Assembly (NCBI RefSeq): GCF_000233715.2
Contig: NC_021184.1
Span: 372,001-436,000, forward strand
Length of the DNA: 64,000 bases
From: Desulfoscipio gibsoniae DSM 7213
Lineage (GTDB): Bacteria; Bacillota; Desulfotomaculia; Desulfotomaculales; Desulfallaceae
Direction of reading: 5' to 3'
Under the pieces are notes generated by a model. The model was not told the DNA's origin. It saw only the letters and a program-made list of their open reading frames with translations, and did not search any database. The position numbers were made by a program, and so were the translations under genes. This document shows, in pieces, positions 43,501 through 52,245 of this stretch. How positions within the stretch are numbered: position 1 is the stretch's first letter; each line of letters opens with the position of its first letter.

Positions 43501-43758
43501 CTGGAAGAATTGCAAAAACAAACTGGATGGCCTGTCCGCATCAACCCCAGGCCCAATCAAAATGAAATTAAATCGCAAGTGCGCTCAGCCCTGGATCCCT
43601 CCTGGGGATTGGTTAAGGAGCCGGGCTTCTTTGAAAAGGAACGGCTGGTGCGGGTTAAGTTGAAAAATCCCCCGGCCGGTGATGACCCCCGGTGGGTGGC
43701 CCTGGTGAATAAAATCAGTACTGCAACCGGATATACATTGGAATGCATAAATATATAA
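40504..43758 (+). CDS. beta-CASP metallo-beta-lactamase RNase-like protein with duplicated C-terminal domain
   Basis: 1084 aa. Residues 1-440 are an MBL/beta-CASP nuclease of the CPSF-73/RNase J superfamily: SHAHLDHIGALP (HxHxDH), ALIPAFALGRAQEI, SSGMLTGGPS, GLSAHAD and VLVHGDD. The rest is an unusually long extension. Within it, two stretches of about 130 residues (around 780-912 and 955-1084) resemble each other: TGWSVRVHPEAHHGAL with TGWPVRINPRPNQNEI, each followed by a DRVSVRCEIPP / ERLVRVKLKNPP pattern. They are short alpha-beta units, perhaps RNA-binding. TTG 40504 with GAGGGAG upstream. Likely in RNA processing or decay, like the helicase at 6826. Confidence 0.85.
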   Translation: MRYIALGGGSEVGASCNLLQMDGTNILMDAGIRMGGGAAGGPADALPDLALLQEAGGVAAVLVSHAHLDHIGALPLVHRAYPTVPIYATAPTVHLMRVLLADALKIMSIKAEQELECPLYDPDLVARMFARVVPVPMGGSVMLPGGIKASFFPAGHILGAAMLGLEGTEGRVLYTGDISAGNQRTISGMVAPDFAPHLLVMEATYGNRLHANRQREEKTLAQTVAEVISSGGHALIPAFALGRAQEIILLILAHQQAGLIPQFPIWVDGMVRSICQAYLNFPELLRGPLKRFINNGGNPFFRDKGHARPVTATPMREKVLAGAPACIIASSGMLTGGPSQFYASRLVNDPRHAIIFCGYQDEESPGHKLLGLADDPDAAITLGGVETRVRCRVDQYGLSAHADAGELASLAARLRPRRVVLVHGDDGARQALSQTLADSKQSVLTPENGQWLDFSFRRSQRSKFTVGPTQRRDNAVPVHRRSDPPDLGVLWDELVRRAASRNKLYTAEELAALWFRAEVTPEEQAQVVVMLEDDRRYFAADWKHPYFYRSRRPDQVAADRQRESIMLGVPHLPGKLVLVRDGSGAVRAGICYDVDELGFYAWKVGREGTWHPAESLLEVVGPWYEPGAAEGSSFKSESDRSAEPQFEGKAALQKTRPAKENGAVEEQGLVLDESAVRAEQKQRLHRFLLKVQPISRQLKPGELWEKMRNLAAEPVSAGRLLTLLGLDQDIETLTALAWRLNTHPDYFTRQFTPGDVPLYACCAHVPREQPGLDEEMIDRMEQNAALAVTEKLFGPESGLYRKGLDLLKGEITLYFHFPALAGALYEQQIEELSVVTGWSVRVHPEAHHGALADAARQILPQTWQLLRNPSIHREDDRVSVRCEIPPGEEGAAVELVRRFKELTGQQLVIETPGGDVSLGFGGAVTANGAAGEIDGAASPAAAGPGDAAMEINAAYAVIRTVLQQAGAVVYKVGKKRDGGGEYIEISFISPDVGERYREQLEELQKQTGWPVRINPRPNQNEIKSQVRSALDPSWGLVKEPGFFEKERLVRVKLKNPPAGDDPRWVALVNKISTATGYTLECINI

Positions 43759-43783
43759 CCTTAGACTTGCACAGGGGCGTAGC

Positions 43784-43817
43784 TGCCTGAACACAATATT
43801 GGTTTTGTGTTCAGGCA
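43784..43817. terminator. hairpin between convergent genes
   Basis: TGCCTGAACACAA and TTGTGTTCAGGCA form a 13 bp stem. No long T-run, so termination on either strand is likely but not certain. Confidence 0.55.
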
Positions 43818-43858
43818 TCATCCGTCCTTGTATACTTTGCATTTAATGCATAACCCGT

Positions 43859-44080
43859 TTACTGTTGGTTTTTATTTTTGGGTGGTTGCATAATAAGCGG
43901 TACCACCCGGGTGTGGAAGGATTCCAACCCTGCATTAATACTGGTCAGTGCTTCGCGCATGGAATTAACGGCCTGACCCAAGTTGTTCAGCTTGCCGGCG
44001 GGATCAGGGGTGTTGGCGGCCATCAGCAGCATCAGGGTGACCAAGGGGTGGGCTAAGGGAGTTTGATTATTATTTGGCAT
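43859..44080 (-). CDS. conserved-looking small hypothetical protein
   Basis: 73 aa, starting MPNNNQTPLAHPLVTLMLLM, moderately hydrophobic in front, then amphipathic (LNNLGQAVNSMREALTSINAGLESF) and a basic tail. AAGGAGGTG lies 11 bases before the ATG. No family recognised. Reads away from the arginine operon. Confidence 0.6.
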   Translation of the reverse strand: MPNNNQTPLAHPLVTLMLLMAANTPDPAGKLNNLGQAVNSMREALTSINAGLESFHTRVVPLIMQPPKNKNQQ

Positions 44081-44168
44081 ACTAACAGGTGCACCTCCTT
44101 GTTTTAAATAGATTTTGATCGTTACAGGTAATTTATGAAAAACCTTCTCAATATGTGCAGGAAAACCG

Positions 44169-44197
44169 TTGTATTATTATTCATGTGTATGTATAAT
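44169..44197 (+). promoter_or_regulatory. arg operon promoter overlapped by an ARG-box-like site
   Basis: TTGTAT (44169-44174), 17 bases, TATAAT (44192-44197). TGTATTATTATTCA (44170-44183), across the -35, resembles the TGAATAATTATTCA ARG box. Suggests repression by ArgR/AhrC with arginine. Confidence 0.55.
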
Positions 44198-44226
44198 AAT
44201 TTTATTGCATTTTGGAGGTTGTTTAC

Positions 44227-45270
44227 ATGAAGATTAAAGTTGGTATAATCGGTGCCACGGGTTATGCGGGTGCCGAGTTGGTACGCATACTATCGGCCCA
44301 CCCACAGACCCAACTGGTCTCTTTAACCACCCAGAGTTACGGGGGTAAGTCATTTTGTGAGGTATACCCGCATTTATACAAATATGTGGATCAAAAATGC
44401 CGGGAGCTGGATTTGCCGGCCCTGGTCAGTGAAGCCGACGTCATATTTGCGGCCCTGCCCCACGGGCATGCCATACCAGTGGCCCAGGAAGCATTGAGGC
44501 AGGGGAAAAAGTTTATTGACCTGGGTGCAGATTTCCGCTTTGATAACCGGGAGGTATATGAGCAGTGGTATAAAGTTGAACATACCGCGCCGGAGTTGCT
44601 GGAACAGGCGGTTTACGGGCTGCCCGAGATGCACCGGGATAAAATCAGCTCAGCCTCCCTGGTGGGTAATCCCGGCTGTTACCCAACCAGCGTCATACTG
44701 GGGCTGGCACCGCTTTTAACCCATGGTTTAGTGGATACCGGCACCGTGGTGGCGGATAGTAAGTCAGGGGTTTCGGGGGCCGGCCGGGGCTTGTCCCTGG
44801 GTGTCCATTTTGCCGAGGTTAATGAAAATTTCCGCGCTTATAATGTGGGCATGCACCGGCACACGCCCGAAATTGAGCAGGAGCTGGGCAAGCTGGCGGG
44901 TGAGTCAATGGTGATATCGTTTACCCCGCACCTGACACCCATGAACAGGGGTATTTTAAGCACGGTTTATGCCAAACTAAAGCAAGAGATGACCTTGGAA
45001 CAGGTGCGTTCTGTATATGAGGATTATTACCGCAATGAATATTTTGTGCGCTTGCTGCCCCCGGGAATACTGCCCCAGACCAAGGCAGTAGCGGGTTCTA
45101 ACCACTGTGACGTGGTGCCCGTGGTGGATCCGCGCACCGGGCGGGTGGTGGTTATTTCCGCCATAGATAATTTGATCAAGGGAGCGGCGGGCCAGGCCGT
45201 GCAAAATATGAACCTGATGTACGATTTGCCGGAAACTATGGGCCTGGATAAACCGGGGTTATACCCGTAG
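44227..45270 (+). CDS. argC: N-acetyl-gamma-glutamyl-phosphate reductase
   Basis: 347 aa. Third enzyme of arginine synthesis: reduces N-acetylglutamyl phosphate with NADPH. Motifs: GIIGATGYAGAELVRIL (NADP), active cysteine in LVGNPGCYPTSV, and FTPHLTPMNRGI with HRHTPEI. Start at 44227 follows TTGGAGG; an in-frame ATG 15 bases earlier has no such site. First gene of the arg cluster. Confidence 0.96.
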   Translation: MKIKVGIIGATGYAGAELVRILSAHPQTQLVSLTTQSYGGKSFCEVYPHLYKYVDQKCRELDLPALVSEADVIFAALPHGHAIPVAQEALRQGKKFIDLGADFRFDNREVYEQWYKVEHTAPELLEQAVYGLPEMHRDKISSASLVGNPGCYPTSVILGLAPLLTHGLVDTGTVVADSKSGVSGAGRGLSLGVHFAEVNENFRAYNVGMHRHTPEIEQELGKLAGESMVISFTPHLTPMNRGILSTVYAKLKQEMTLEQVRSVYEDYYRNEYFVRLLPPGILPQTKAVAGSNHCDVVPVVDPRTGRVVVISAIDNLIKGAAGQAVQNMNLMYDLPETMGLDKPGLYP

Positions 45271-45306
45271 GTTTAGTGAAAACAGTTAGTTTGGAGGAAA
45301 GTGAGC

Positions 45307-46521
45307 ATGTCGCAAACAGCATACGTAGAAATTACCGGCGGGGTAACGGCACCCCAGGGCTTTACTGCAGCCGGGGCGGTGGCGGGTATCAAGCACGAAA
45401 GAAAAGATGTGGCCCTGGTGTATTCGGACCGGGAGGCTTCCGTTGCCGGGGTTTTTACAACTAATATAGTTAAAGCTGCACCCGTTCTGTTAACCATGGA
45501 ACATATTAAGGATGGTACAGCCAGGGCCGTGGTGGCCAACAGCGGCAATGCCAATGCTTGTGTCGGTCCCCGGGGGCTTGATGATGCCCGGGCCATGGTA
45601 AGCGAGGCCGCGGGACTTTTACGCTTGCCTGCGGAGCAGGTGTTGGTGGCTTCCACCGGTGTAATCGGTCAGCCCATGCCCATGGACAGGGTGCTGTCCG
45701 GTGTACAGCGGGCGGTGGCGGAATTAAGCAGAGAAGGTGGCCGTGATGCCGCGGCCGCCATCATGACCACTGACACTGTGGCCAAGGAAGCGGCAGTGAC
45801 GGTAGAGCTGGGCGGAGTCAAAGCCACCATTGGCGGTATGGCCAAAGGATCGGGGATGATTCACCCCAATATGGCTACGATGCTGTGCTTTATTACCACC
45901 GATGCCGCCATTGATTCCGGTTGGCTGCATAAAGCGCTGACCACAGCGGTGGAGCGCACCTTTAACATGATCACCGTGGACGGAGACACCAGCACCAACG
46001 ATATGGTGGTGGCCCTGGCCAACGGTGCCTCGGGCAACCGGGTGATAAACGGCGAGGATTTAGATTACGCAGCCTTTGCCACCGCGCTGGAAGCAGTGTG
46101 TCGCAAGCTGGCCGTGGCTGTGGCCGCAGACGGTGAGGGGGCCACCCGGCTGCTTGAGGTGCAGGTGCAGGGCGCTGCTACCCAGCTCGATGCCCGTTTG
46201 GTGGCCCGGGCGGTGGCTTCCTCCAGCTTGGTCAAGGCAGCCGTGTTCGGCAAGGATGCCAACTGGGGCAGGGTCCTCTGTGCCGCCGGGTATTCCGGGG
46301 CCGGTTTCGACCCGGATGCCGTGGATATATATGTGGGAGATGTGCAGGTGGCTAAAAACGGCGGGGGGCTGCCTTTCAGCGAGGAGCGGGCCGCCGAGGT
46401 GCTGGCCGGTGACCGGGTGGTATTTACCATTGATTTGCACAATGGCGACAGCTGTGCCACAGCCTGGGGCTGTGACCTGACGTATGATTACGTGCGCATT
46501 AACGGCAGCTACCGTACTTAG
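45307..46521 (+). CDS. argJ: bifunctional ornithine acetyltransferase / N-acetylglutamate synthase
   Basis: 404 aa. Transfers acetyl from N-acetylornithine to glutamate, closing the cyclic arginine pathway. The self-cleavage site is seen in KGSGMIHPNMATMLCFITTD (nucleophile Thr of ATML), so alpha and beta chains are expected. Other features: FTTNIVKAAPV and the C-terminal CDLTYDYVRINGSYRT. ATG 45307 has TTGGAGG 9 bases upstream. Confidence 0.95.
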   Translation: MSQTAYVEITGGVTAPQGFTAAGAVAGIKHERKDVALVYSDREASVAGVFTTNIVKAAPVLLTMEHIKDGTARAVVANSGNANACVGPRGLDDARAMVSEAAGLLRLPAEQVLVASTGVIGQPMPMDRVLSGVQRAVAELSREGGRDAAAAIMTTDTVAKEAAVTVELGGVKATIGGMAKGSGMIHPNMATMLCFITTDAAIDSGWLHKALTTAVERTFNMITVDGDTSTNDMVVALANGASGNRVINGEDLDYAAFATALEAVCRKLAVAVAADGEGATRLLEVQVQGAATQLDARLVARAVASSSLVKAAVFGKDANWGRVLCAAGYSGAGFDPDAVDIYVGDVQVAKNGGGLPFSEERAAEVLAGDRVVFTIDLHNGDSCATAWGCDLTYDYVRINGSYRT

Positions 46522-46852
46522 TACGATGCCCATGGTGGGTGCCGGGTGTTGAAAGTTGAAAATCTTAGATGTTAAACTTTAAAACCTGGCACTATCAAGG
46601 CGACGAAAGCTTAGAGGAATGGAGCCAATAAGGGAATAAGTGGGCATTGCGTGAAAGCTGAACCAACGCAGAAACGTAAAGGCTGAACTAACGTACAAAT
46701 TCGAAGCGGATTGCGTGTGAACTTTCGAACAGACTTTAAAATAATAAAATTAATAGCCCAGCTAATGCCATTGTGTTTTTATCCATATATTAAAATTATG
46801 CAGTTAGTTTAAGAAAGTTTAAGCCTGACCCCTAAGAAAGGAGGTGGGGAGG
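46522..46852. other. intergenic between argJ and argB
   Basis: About 330 bases with no gene. It has a GGTGCCGGGTGTTGAAAGTT copy (46538), repeated after argB at 47750, and two GCTGAAC-x-AACG units at 46658 and 46681. Relaxed spacing for an operon; an internal promoter is likely but not clear. Confidence 0.5.
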
Positions 46853-47740
46853 GTGCCGAGCCCTATGGAAAAGGCGGGTATTCTGGTGGAAGCCCTGCCT
46901 TACATTAAAAAGTTTTACGGTAAAACAGTGGTTATCAAATATGGCGGCCATGCCATGGTTAATTGTGAGTTAAAAAAGGCGGTACTGACAGATGCAGTAT
47001 TAATGAAATATGTGGGGATGCATCCCGTTATTGTCCACGGTGGTGGGCCGGAAATCACCGGCATGTTGAAAAGAGTGGGCATAGAAAGCAGTTTTATGGG
47101 CGGTCTCCGGGTTACGGATGCTGCAACCATGGAAATTGCCCAGATGGTGCTGGTGGGTAAAATCAACAAAGATATCGTAGGTATGATTAACGATATTGGC
47201 GGTCATGCGGTGGGCCTCTCCGGTAAGGACGGCAATCTGCTGGTGGCCGATAAAAAAATGGGCCGCGTGCGCAGGCCGGACGGCAGCGAGGAAATGGTGG
47301 ACATTGGCCTGGTGGGTGAAGTGCGCCAGGTAAACCCCGGTATTGTGGCCACGGTAATTCGGGAAGGCTATATTCCCGTGGTGGCACCGGTGGCCGTGGG
47401 TGAGGGCGGCGACAGTTACAATGTGAACGCGGATAGCGCCGCGGGGGCCCTGGCGGTGGCCCTTAATGCCGATAAACTGATTATTCTCACCGACGTAGAA
47501 GGTATACTGGCTGATCGCAATGATAAAGCATCGCTGATTTCCACGGTAACCAGGGAGGGTGTGCCCCAACTGGTGGAGAAGGGCATCATCGACGGGGGAA
47601 TGATCCCCAAGGTTGAATGCTGCATATCCGCACTGCGGGGAGGGGTGGGCACCACCCACATTTTAGACGGCCGGGTGCCGCATTCGGTGCTGCTGGAGAT
47701 ATTTACCGACCGTGGTGTGGGTACCATGGTAACCAACTAA
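46853..47740 (+). CDS. argB: acetylglutamate kinase
   Basis: 295 aa. Phosphorylates N-acetylglutamate. Motifs: VVIKYGGHAM, VHGGGPEIT, NVNADSAAGALA, DVEGIL and IPKVECCISAL. The N-terminal helix PMEKAGILVEALPYIKKF is the type found in hexameric, arginine-inhibited enzymes. GTG 46853 with AAGGAGG 8 bases upstream. Confidence 0.95.
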   Translation: MPSPMEKAGILVEALPYIKKFYGKTVVIKYGGHAMVNCELKKAVLTDAVLMKYVGMHPVIVHGGGPEITGMLKRVGIESSFMGGLRVTDAATMEIAQMVLVGKINKDIVGMINDIGGHAVGLSGKDGNLLVADKKMGRVRRPDGSEEMVDIGLVGEVRQVNPGIVATVIREGYIPVVAPVAVGEGGDSYNVNADSAAGALAVALNADKLIILTDVEGILADRNDKASLISTVTREGVPQLVEKGIIDGGMIPKVECCISALRGGVGTTHILDGRVPHSVLLEIFTDRGVGTMVTN

Positions 47741-47954
47741 CACTTTAGATGGTGCCGGGTGTTGAAAGTTGAACGATTGTATTGCTGGTGTTTGATGTTA
47801 AAAATTAATTCCATTGTCCCTGTTGTAAATTCGTGCCGAATTTTGAGTGGTCCCCATAATGAGGTTAATATGGATACCCAATTGATCCATATAGCCCAAA
47901 TGTGATAGTGTCGTTGGTTGCCGTACACTGACCTGGAAGAAGAGGCGGAGCCTT

Positions 47955-47984
47955 GGGAAGTAAGAGAACCGTCCCCGTGCTTCC
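47955..47984. repeat. dispersed GAACCGTCCCC-type repeat, copy 5
   Basis: GGGAAGTAAGAGAACCGTCC then CCGTGCTTCC, about 30 bases before the argD start. The frame through it is open, which can mislead a start call for argD. Confidence 0.65.
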
Positions 47985-48013
47985 GGGCACTGACCAGAAA
48001 GAAGGGCGAGATA

Positions 48014-49204
48014 GTGAACACCAATGAAATTATGCAGTTAAGTGATAAGTATGTTATGCATACCTACGGGCGCATTGCCATGGCTCCGGTGCGGGGCGAG
48101 GGGGCGCTGCTGTGGGATGCTGAGGGTCGGGAATACCTTGATTTTGTAGCCGGTATTGCGGTTAATTCACTGGGGCACTGCCACCCGGCTGTGGTACAGG
48201 CGGTACAGCAACAGGCTGCCCGGCTGATGCACGTCAGCAATCTGTATTATATTGAGCCCCAGGCGCGACTCGCTGAGATTTTAGTGGAAAACAGCTGTGC
48301 CGACCGGGTTTTCTTTTGCAACAGCGGGGCTGAGGCCAACGAGGGGGCCATTAAGCTGGCCCGCAAATGGGCTAAAAAACAATACGGTCCTGATAGGTAT
48401 GAAATCATTACCGCTGAAAATTCGTTCCACGGCCGTACCCTGGCCGCTATTACAGCCACCGGCCAACCCAAGTATCAAAAGGGCTTTGAGCCGCTGCCCC
48501 AGGGTTTTAAGTACGTTCCTTTTAACGACCTGGAGGCGCTGGCCGGGGCGGTGGGTCCCCATACCTGTGCCATCATGCTGGAACCGGTGCAGGGTGAAGG
48601 CGGTGTCCTGCCTGCTGCTGAGGAATATCTGTCCGGCGTACGGGAACTGTGCGACAAAAACGGGCTGCTGCTGATTTTTGATGAAGTGCAGTGCGGCCTG
48701 GGGCGCACCGGCAAATTCCTGGCCTATCAGCACTACGGAGTGGAACCTGATATATTAACCCTGGCCAAGGCGCTGGGCGGCGGTTTCCCTATGGGAGCCA
48801 TGCTGGCCAAAGAGCAGGTGGCCGCGGCCTTTGCGCCGGGAGACCACGCTGCCACCTTCGGGGGCAACCCATTGGCCTGTGCTGCGGGTCTGGCCGCCAT
48901 GCAGACTACTATAAGAGGCGGAATATTGGAAAACTGTAATCACGTTGGGTCATACTTTAAAGAAAAGCTGCACATGCTGGCCGGCAAATACAGTTTTATC
49001 AAAGAAGTGCGCGGATTGGGACTGATGCTGGGTCTGGAATTGGCCCTACCGGGCGGGGATATTGTCAACCGCTGCCGGGAGCGGGGGCTGTTGATTAACT
49101 GCGCCAATAATACCGTACTGCGTTTTGTGCCGCCGCTGATTATAACCACTGCAGACGTGGACAAGGCCGTGGAGATTTTAGACGGAGTATTGCAGGAGCA
49201 ATAA
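48014..49204 (+). CDS. argD: acetylornithine aminotransferase
   Basis: 396 aa, PLP class III. Makes N-acetylornithine from the semialdehyde. Motifs: FCNSGAEANEGAIKLARK, SFHGRTLAAITATGQ, LIFDEVQCGLGRTG and the PLP lysine in LTLAKALGGGFPMGA. GTG 48014 with AAGGGCGAG upstream is chosen. The longer reading from 47918 would begin inside a dispersed repeat. Confidence 0.95.
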   Translation: MNTNEIMQLSDKYVMHTYGRIAMAPVRGEGALLWDAEGREYLDFVAGIAVNSLGHCHPAVVQAVQQQAARLMHVSNLYYIEPQARLAEILVENSCADRVFFCNSGAEANEGAIKLARKWAKKQYGPDRYEIITAENSFHGRTLAAITATGQPKYQKGFEPLPQGFKYVPFNDLEALAGAVGPHTCAIMLEPVQGEGGVLPAAEEYLSGVRELCDKNGLLLIFDEVQCGLGRTGKFLAYQHYGVEPDILTLAKALGGGFPMGAMLAKEQVAAAFAPGDHAATFGGNPLACAAGLAAMQTTIRGGILENCNHVGSYFKEKLHMLAGKYSFIKEVRGLGLMLGLELALPGGDIVNRCRERGLLINCANNTVLRFVPPLIITTADVDKAVEILDGVLQEQ

Positions 49205-49205
49205 G

Positions 49206-49470
49206 ACACGGGGACGTTTCCCTTGTCTTATTGGTGACTGAAAAAAAAGACGCGGGGACGTTTCATTTGTCTTATTATAGATGACTTTAAAGACACAGAA
49301 AGACACCGAGGCATTGTCTTATTTATTGACGACTTAAAGGATAAATGAATAGTACTTGTATTTGTAAAGAAAGACACAAAGACCTTTTCCTTGTCATATA
49401 AGTGGCTTCAACGACACAGCGAGACGCTGGGATATTGTCTATTTATCAATGACTTAAGGACCCATATGAA
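49206..49470. repeat. array of degenerate GACAC-GGGGAC hairpin repeats
   Basis: About five diverging units of 45-60 bases, each with AAGACAC near the front and TTGTCTTAT near the end. The clearest are GACACGGGGACGTTTCCC (49206) and GACGCGGGGACGTTTCAT (49252); later units decay. Related in style to the GAACCGTCCCC repeats. Confidence 0.6.
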
Positions 49471-49577
49471 TGGTCTTTGCAAATTCGTTAAATTGTAAAT
49501 CATGCGTAATACTATGTCAATAAATGTTTATGACGAAGTATTGATGAGGTTATCTTAATTGAAAAGCGGTGATATAA

Positions 49578-50525
49578 ATGAACTCTATCCAGGAGACATT
49601 AAAGGGGAGGGACATGCTCTCTCTGCATGATTTCACCCCTCAGCAAATTGCCTTTATGCTTGATTTTGCTGCCCAACTAAAACGAATGCAAAAACAGGGC
49701 GAGCCCCATGCGCTGCTGCAGGGGCAGACATTGGGCATGATTTTTCAAAAGTCTTCCACCCGCACCAGGGTTAGTTTCGAGGTGGGTATGTACCAACTGG
49801 GTGGACATGCCCTGTTCTTAAGCTCAAACGACCTGCAGTTGGGGCGGGGGGAAAGTATTGCCGACTCCGGGCGGGTTTTGGGGCGCTACCTTGACGGCAT
49901 CATGATCCGCACCTTTGCCCAAAGCGATGTGGAGGAGTTGGCCGAATATGCGTCCGTGCCCGTAATTAACGGTCTTACCGACCTGCTTCATCCCTGCCAG
50001 ATACTGGCGGATTTGCTGACGGTGCAGGAGCATAAGGGTCGCCTGGCCGGGCTGAAAATGGCCTATGTGGGCGACGGCAACAACATTTGCCACTCGCTTC
50101 TATATGGCTGTGCCAAAACAGGCCTTCATATCAGCGTGGCTTCACCGGAGGGCTACCTGCCCCGGGAGGAGATCGTGGCGGCGGCCCGTCAGGACGCCCT
50201 GGAAACGGGCGCATCTGTCACTATAACCACCAGACCCGAGGAGGCCGTGTCGGGGGCCGATGTATTGGTCACCGATGTCTGGGCCAGCATGGGCCAGGAG
50301 AGTGAACAGCAGGCCAGGATGAAGGTGTTTGCACCTTACCAGATCAATGACCGGCTGGCGGCCTTGGCGGCACCGGATTACATATTCCTGCATTGTTTGC
50401 CCGCTCACCGGGGTGAAGAGGTGGCCGCTGAAATAATCGACGGCCCCCATGCGGTGGTGTTTGATGAGGCCGAAAACCGTCTGCATGCCCAGAAGGCCGT
50501 AATGGCGCTGCTTATGGGTAAATAA
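49578..50525 (+). CDS. argF: ornithine carbamoyltransferase
   Basis: 315 aa. Makes citrulline from ornithine and carbamoyl phosphate. Motifs: FQKSSTRTRVSFEV (carbamoyl phosphate), LLHPCQILADL, and FLHCLPAHRGEEV with the ornithine-binding cysteine. ATG 49578 has GCGGTGAT upstream. Lies behind the repeat array, so it may have its own promoter. Confidence 0.96.
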   Translation: MNSIQETLKGRDMLSLHDFTPQQIAFMLDFAAQLKRMQKQGEPHALLQGQTLGMIFQKSSTRTRVSFEVGMYQLGGHALFLSSNDLQLGRGESIADSGRVLGRYLDGIMIRTFAQSDVEELAEYASVPVINGLTDLLHPCQILADLLTVQEHKGRLAGLKMAYVGDGNNICHSLLYGCAKTGLHISVASPEGYLPREEIVAAARQDALETGASVTITTRPEEAVSGADVLVTDVWASMGQESEQQARMKVFAPYQINDRLAALAAPDYIFLHCLPAHRGEEVAAEIIDGPHAVVFDEAENRLHAQKAVMALLMGK

Positions 50526-50714
50526 GGGTGAAAAGTATTAATAATAGCAAGGTTTTCCGTATAAAAATGCATTCAGTTCCAGCACTGCTTTAATATGATA
50601 TTTGCTATGATATTCACGGTATTGTAATATACAGGCTGCCTGTACATGTTTGGCACTTGGCTCTGTAAAGGGTGTCAGTAAGGCCGTTGTTGTATTAAGA
50701 AGGGAGTTGGCGAT

Positions 50715-51923
50715 ATGAAAAAAGTGGTTTTAGCATATTCAGGGGGTCTGGACACATCCATTATCATACCCTGGCTGAAGGAAAACTATGGTTATGAAGT
50801 TGTTGCTATGGCTGCAGATCTGGGTCAGGGAGAGGAACTGGAGCCGCTGCATGAAAAAGCGCTAAAAAGCGGGGCCAGCAAGCTGTACATTGAGGATGTG
50901 AAGCGGGAATTCGTCACTGACTATATCTACCCCACATTAAAGGCCGGCGCCATTTATGAAGGTAAGTATCTGCTGGGCACTTCCATGGCCCGGCCGCTGA
51001 TCGGCAAAAAGCTGGTGGAAATTGCCGAGCAGGAGGGGGCTGAGGCGATAGCCCACGGTGCCACCGGCAAAGGCAACGACCAGGTGCGCTTTGAGCTGGC
51101 CGTGAAGGCCTTAAAGCCCGAATTGAAAATAATTGCTCCCTGGCGGGAGTGGGATATTCGCTCCCGGGATGATGCCATTGACTATGCCGAAGCCCGGGGC
51201 ATTCCCGTGCCTGTAACCAAATCCCGGCCCTACAGCATGGACCGTAATCTCTGGCACCTTTCCCACGAGGGCGGGGCCCTGGAGGACCCGGGCCAGGAGC
51301 CGCCGGGAGACGTGCTGCTGCTCACCGTGCCGCCCGAAAAGGCCCCGGACGAGCCCACTTATGTGGAAATATATTTTGAACAGGGTATTCCAAAAAAAGT
51401 CAACGGCCGGGAGCTGCCCCCCGATGAACTGGTTATGGAATTGAATAAATTGGGCGGGGCCAACGGTATCGGCATTGTGGACATGGTGGAAAACCGTTTG
51501 GTGGGTATGAAATCCCGGGGTGTCTATGAAACGCCGGGGGGTACCATACTCTTCCTTGCCCACCGGGAGCTGGAGCTGCTCACCATTGATCGCATTACCT
51601 TGCATTACAAGGAAATGGTGGCCTCCCGCTATGCCGAGCTGGTTTACGACGGGGTGTGGTTCTCTCCGCTGCGGGAGGCGCTGGACGCCTTTGTGGATGT
51701 AACCCAGCGCACGGTCACCGGTACGGTGCGCATGAAACTTTACAAAGGCAACTGCACTCCTGCCGGGACCACTTCGCCTTACTCCCTTTACAACGAAGAG
51801 CTGGCCACCTTTGGCCGGGACGAGGTATACACCCAGGCTGATGCCGCTGGATTTATCAACCTGTTCGGACTGCCTCTGCAGGTGCGGGCAATTATGGAAA
51901 GAAAAGCGGGATTGCGGAAATAG
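50715..51923 (+). CDS. argG: argininosuccinate synthase
   Basis: 402 aa. Joins citrulline and aspartate with ATP. Motifs: [18 protein letters not shown] (PP-loop), [15 protein letters not shown] and [23 protein letters not shown] has AAGAAGGGAG upstream. A strong terminator follows, and argH, commonly next, is not in the window. Confidence 0.96.
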   Translation: MKKVVLAYSGGLDTSIIIPWLKENYGYEVVAMAADLGQGEELEPLHEKALKSGASKLYIEDVKREFVTDYIYPTLKAGAIYEGKYLLGTSMARPLIGKKLVEIAEQEGAEAIAHGATGKGNDQVRFELAVKALKPELKIIAPWREWDIRSRDDAIDYAEARGIPVPVTKSRPYSMDRNLWHLSHEGGALEDPGQEPPGDVLLLTVPPEKAPDEPTYVEIYFEQGIPKKVNGRELPPDELVMELNKLGGANGIGIVDMVENRLVGMKSRGVYETPGGTILFLAHRELELLTIDRITLHYKEMVASRYAELVYDGVWFSPLREALDAFVDVTQRTVTGTVRMKLYKGNCTPAGTTSPYSLYNEELATFGRDEVYTQADAAGFINLFGLPLQVRAIMERKAGLRK

Positions 51924-51927
51924 CAAG

Positions 51928-51962
51928 GAGCGGGGCGGTTAACACGCCCCGCTTATTTTTTT
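51928..51962 (+). terminator. terminator of argG
   Basis: GCGGGGCG, loop, CGCCCCGC then TTATTTTTTT. Ends the arginine cluster. Confidence 0.92.
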
Positions 51963-52067
51963 AGTCTGTTATAGCTAAATTATCAATATAGATGGTGCAA
52001 AATATAGGCATGATTGTTGATACAAAAAAATGGACATGTAAAAATACAGATTAAACTATTTTGACTA

Positions 52068-52095
52068 TTGACAAATGACAGAATTTTGTTAAAAT
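52068..52095 (+). promoter_or_regulatory. promoter of the small membrane protein gene
   Basis: TTGACA (52068-52073), 16 bases, TAAAAT (52090-52095). Leader of about 140 bases before the 52246 start. Confidence 0.6.
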
Positions 52096-52245
52096 AAACT
52101 TAACAAGCGTTCACTAATTAATGCAATATTGTCCATAACTTTTGTTTTACCAGGGTTGAACCCATGCGGTTGTGCGGAGTGATGTACTATTTAAGGGCTT
52201 GGTCAAGAAATAAAACAAAAACAACAAAAAAAGGAGGTGCCTATA

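Noticed and set aside
47918-48013. Upstream extension of argD by 32 codons
   Set aside because: The stretch lies across a dispersed GAACCGTCCCC repeat and lacks family similarity; the GTG at 48014 has a ribosome site and gives a normal start.
49206-49470. CRISPR-like array between argD and argF
   Set aside because: Units are degenerate, differ in length and lack constant repeats with unique spacers; better explained as REP-like hairpins.
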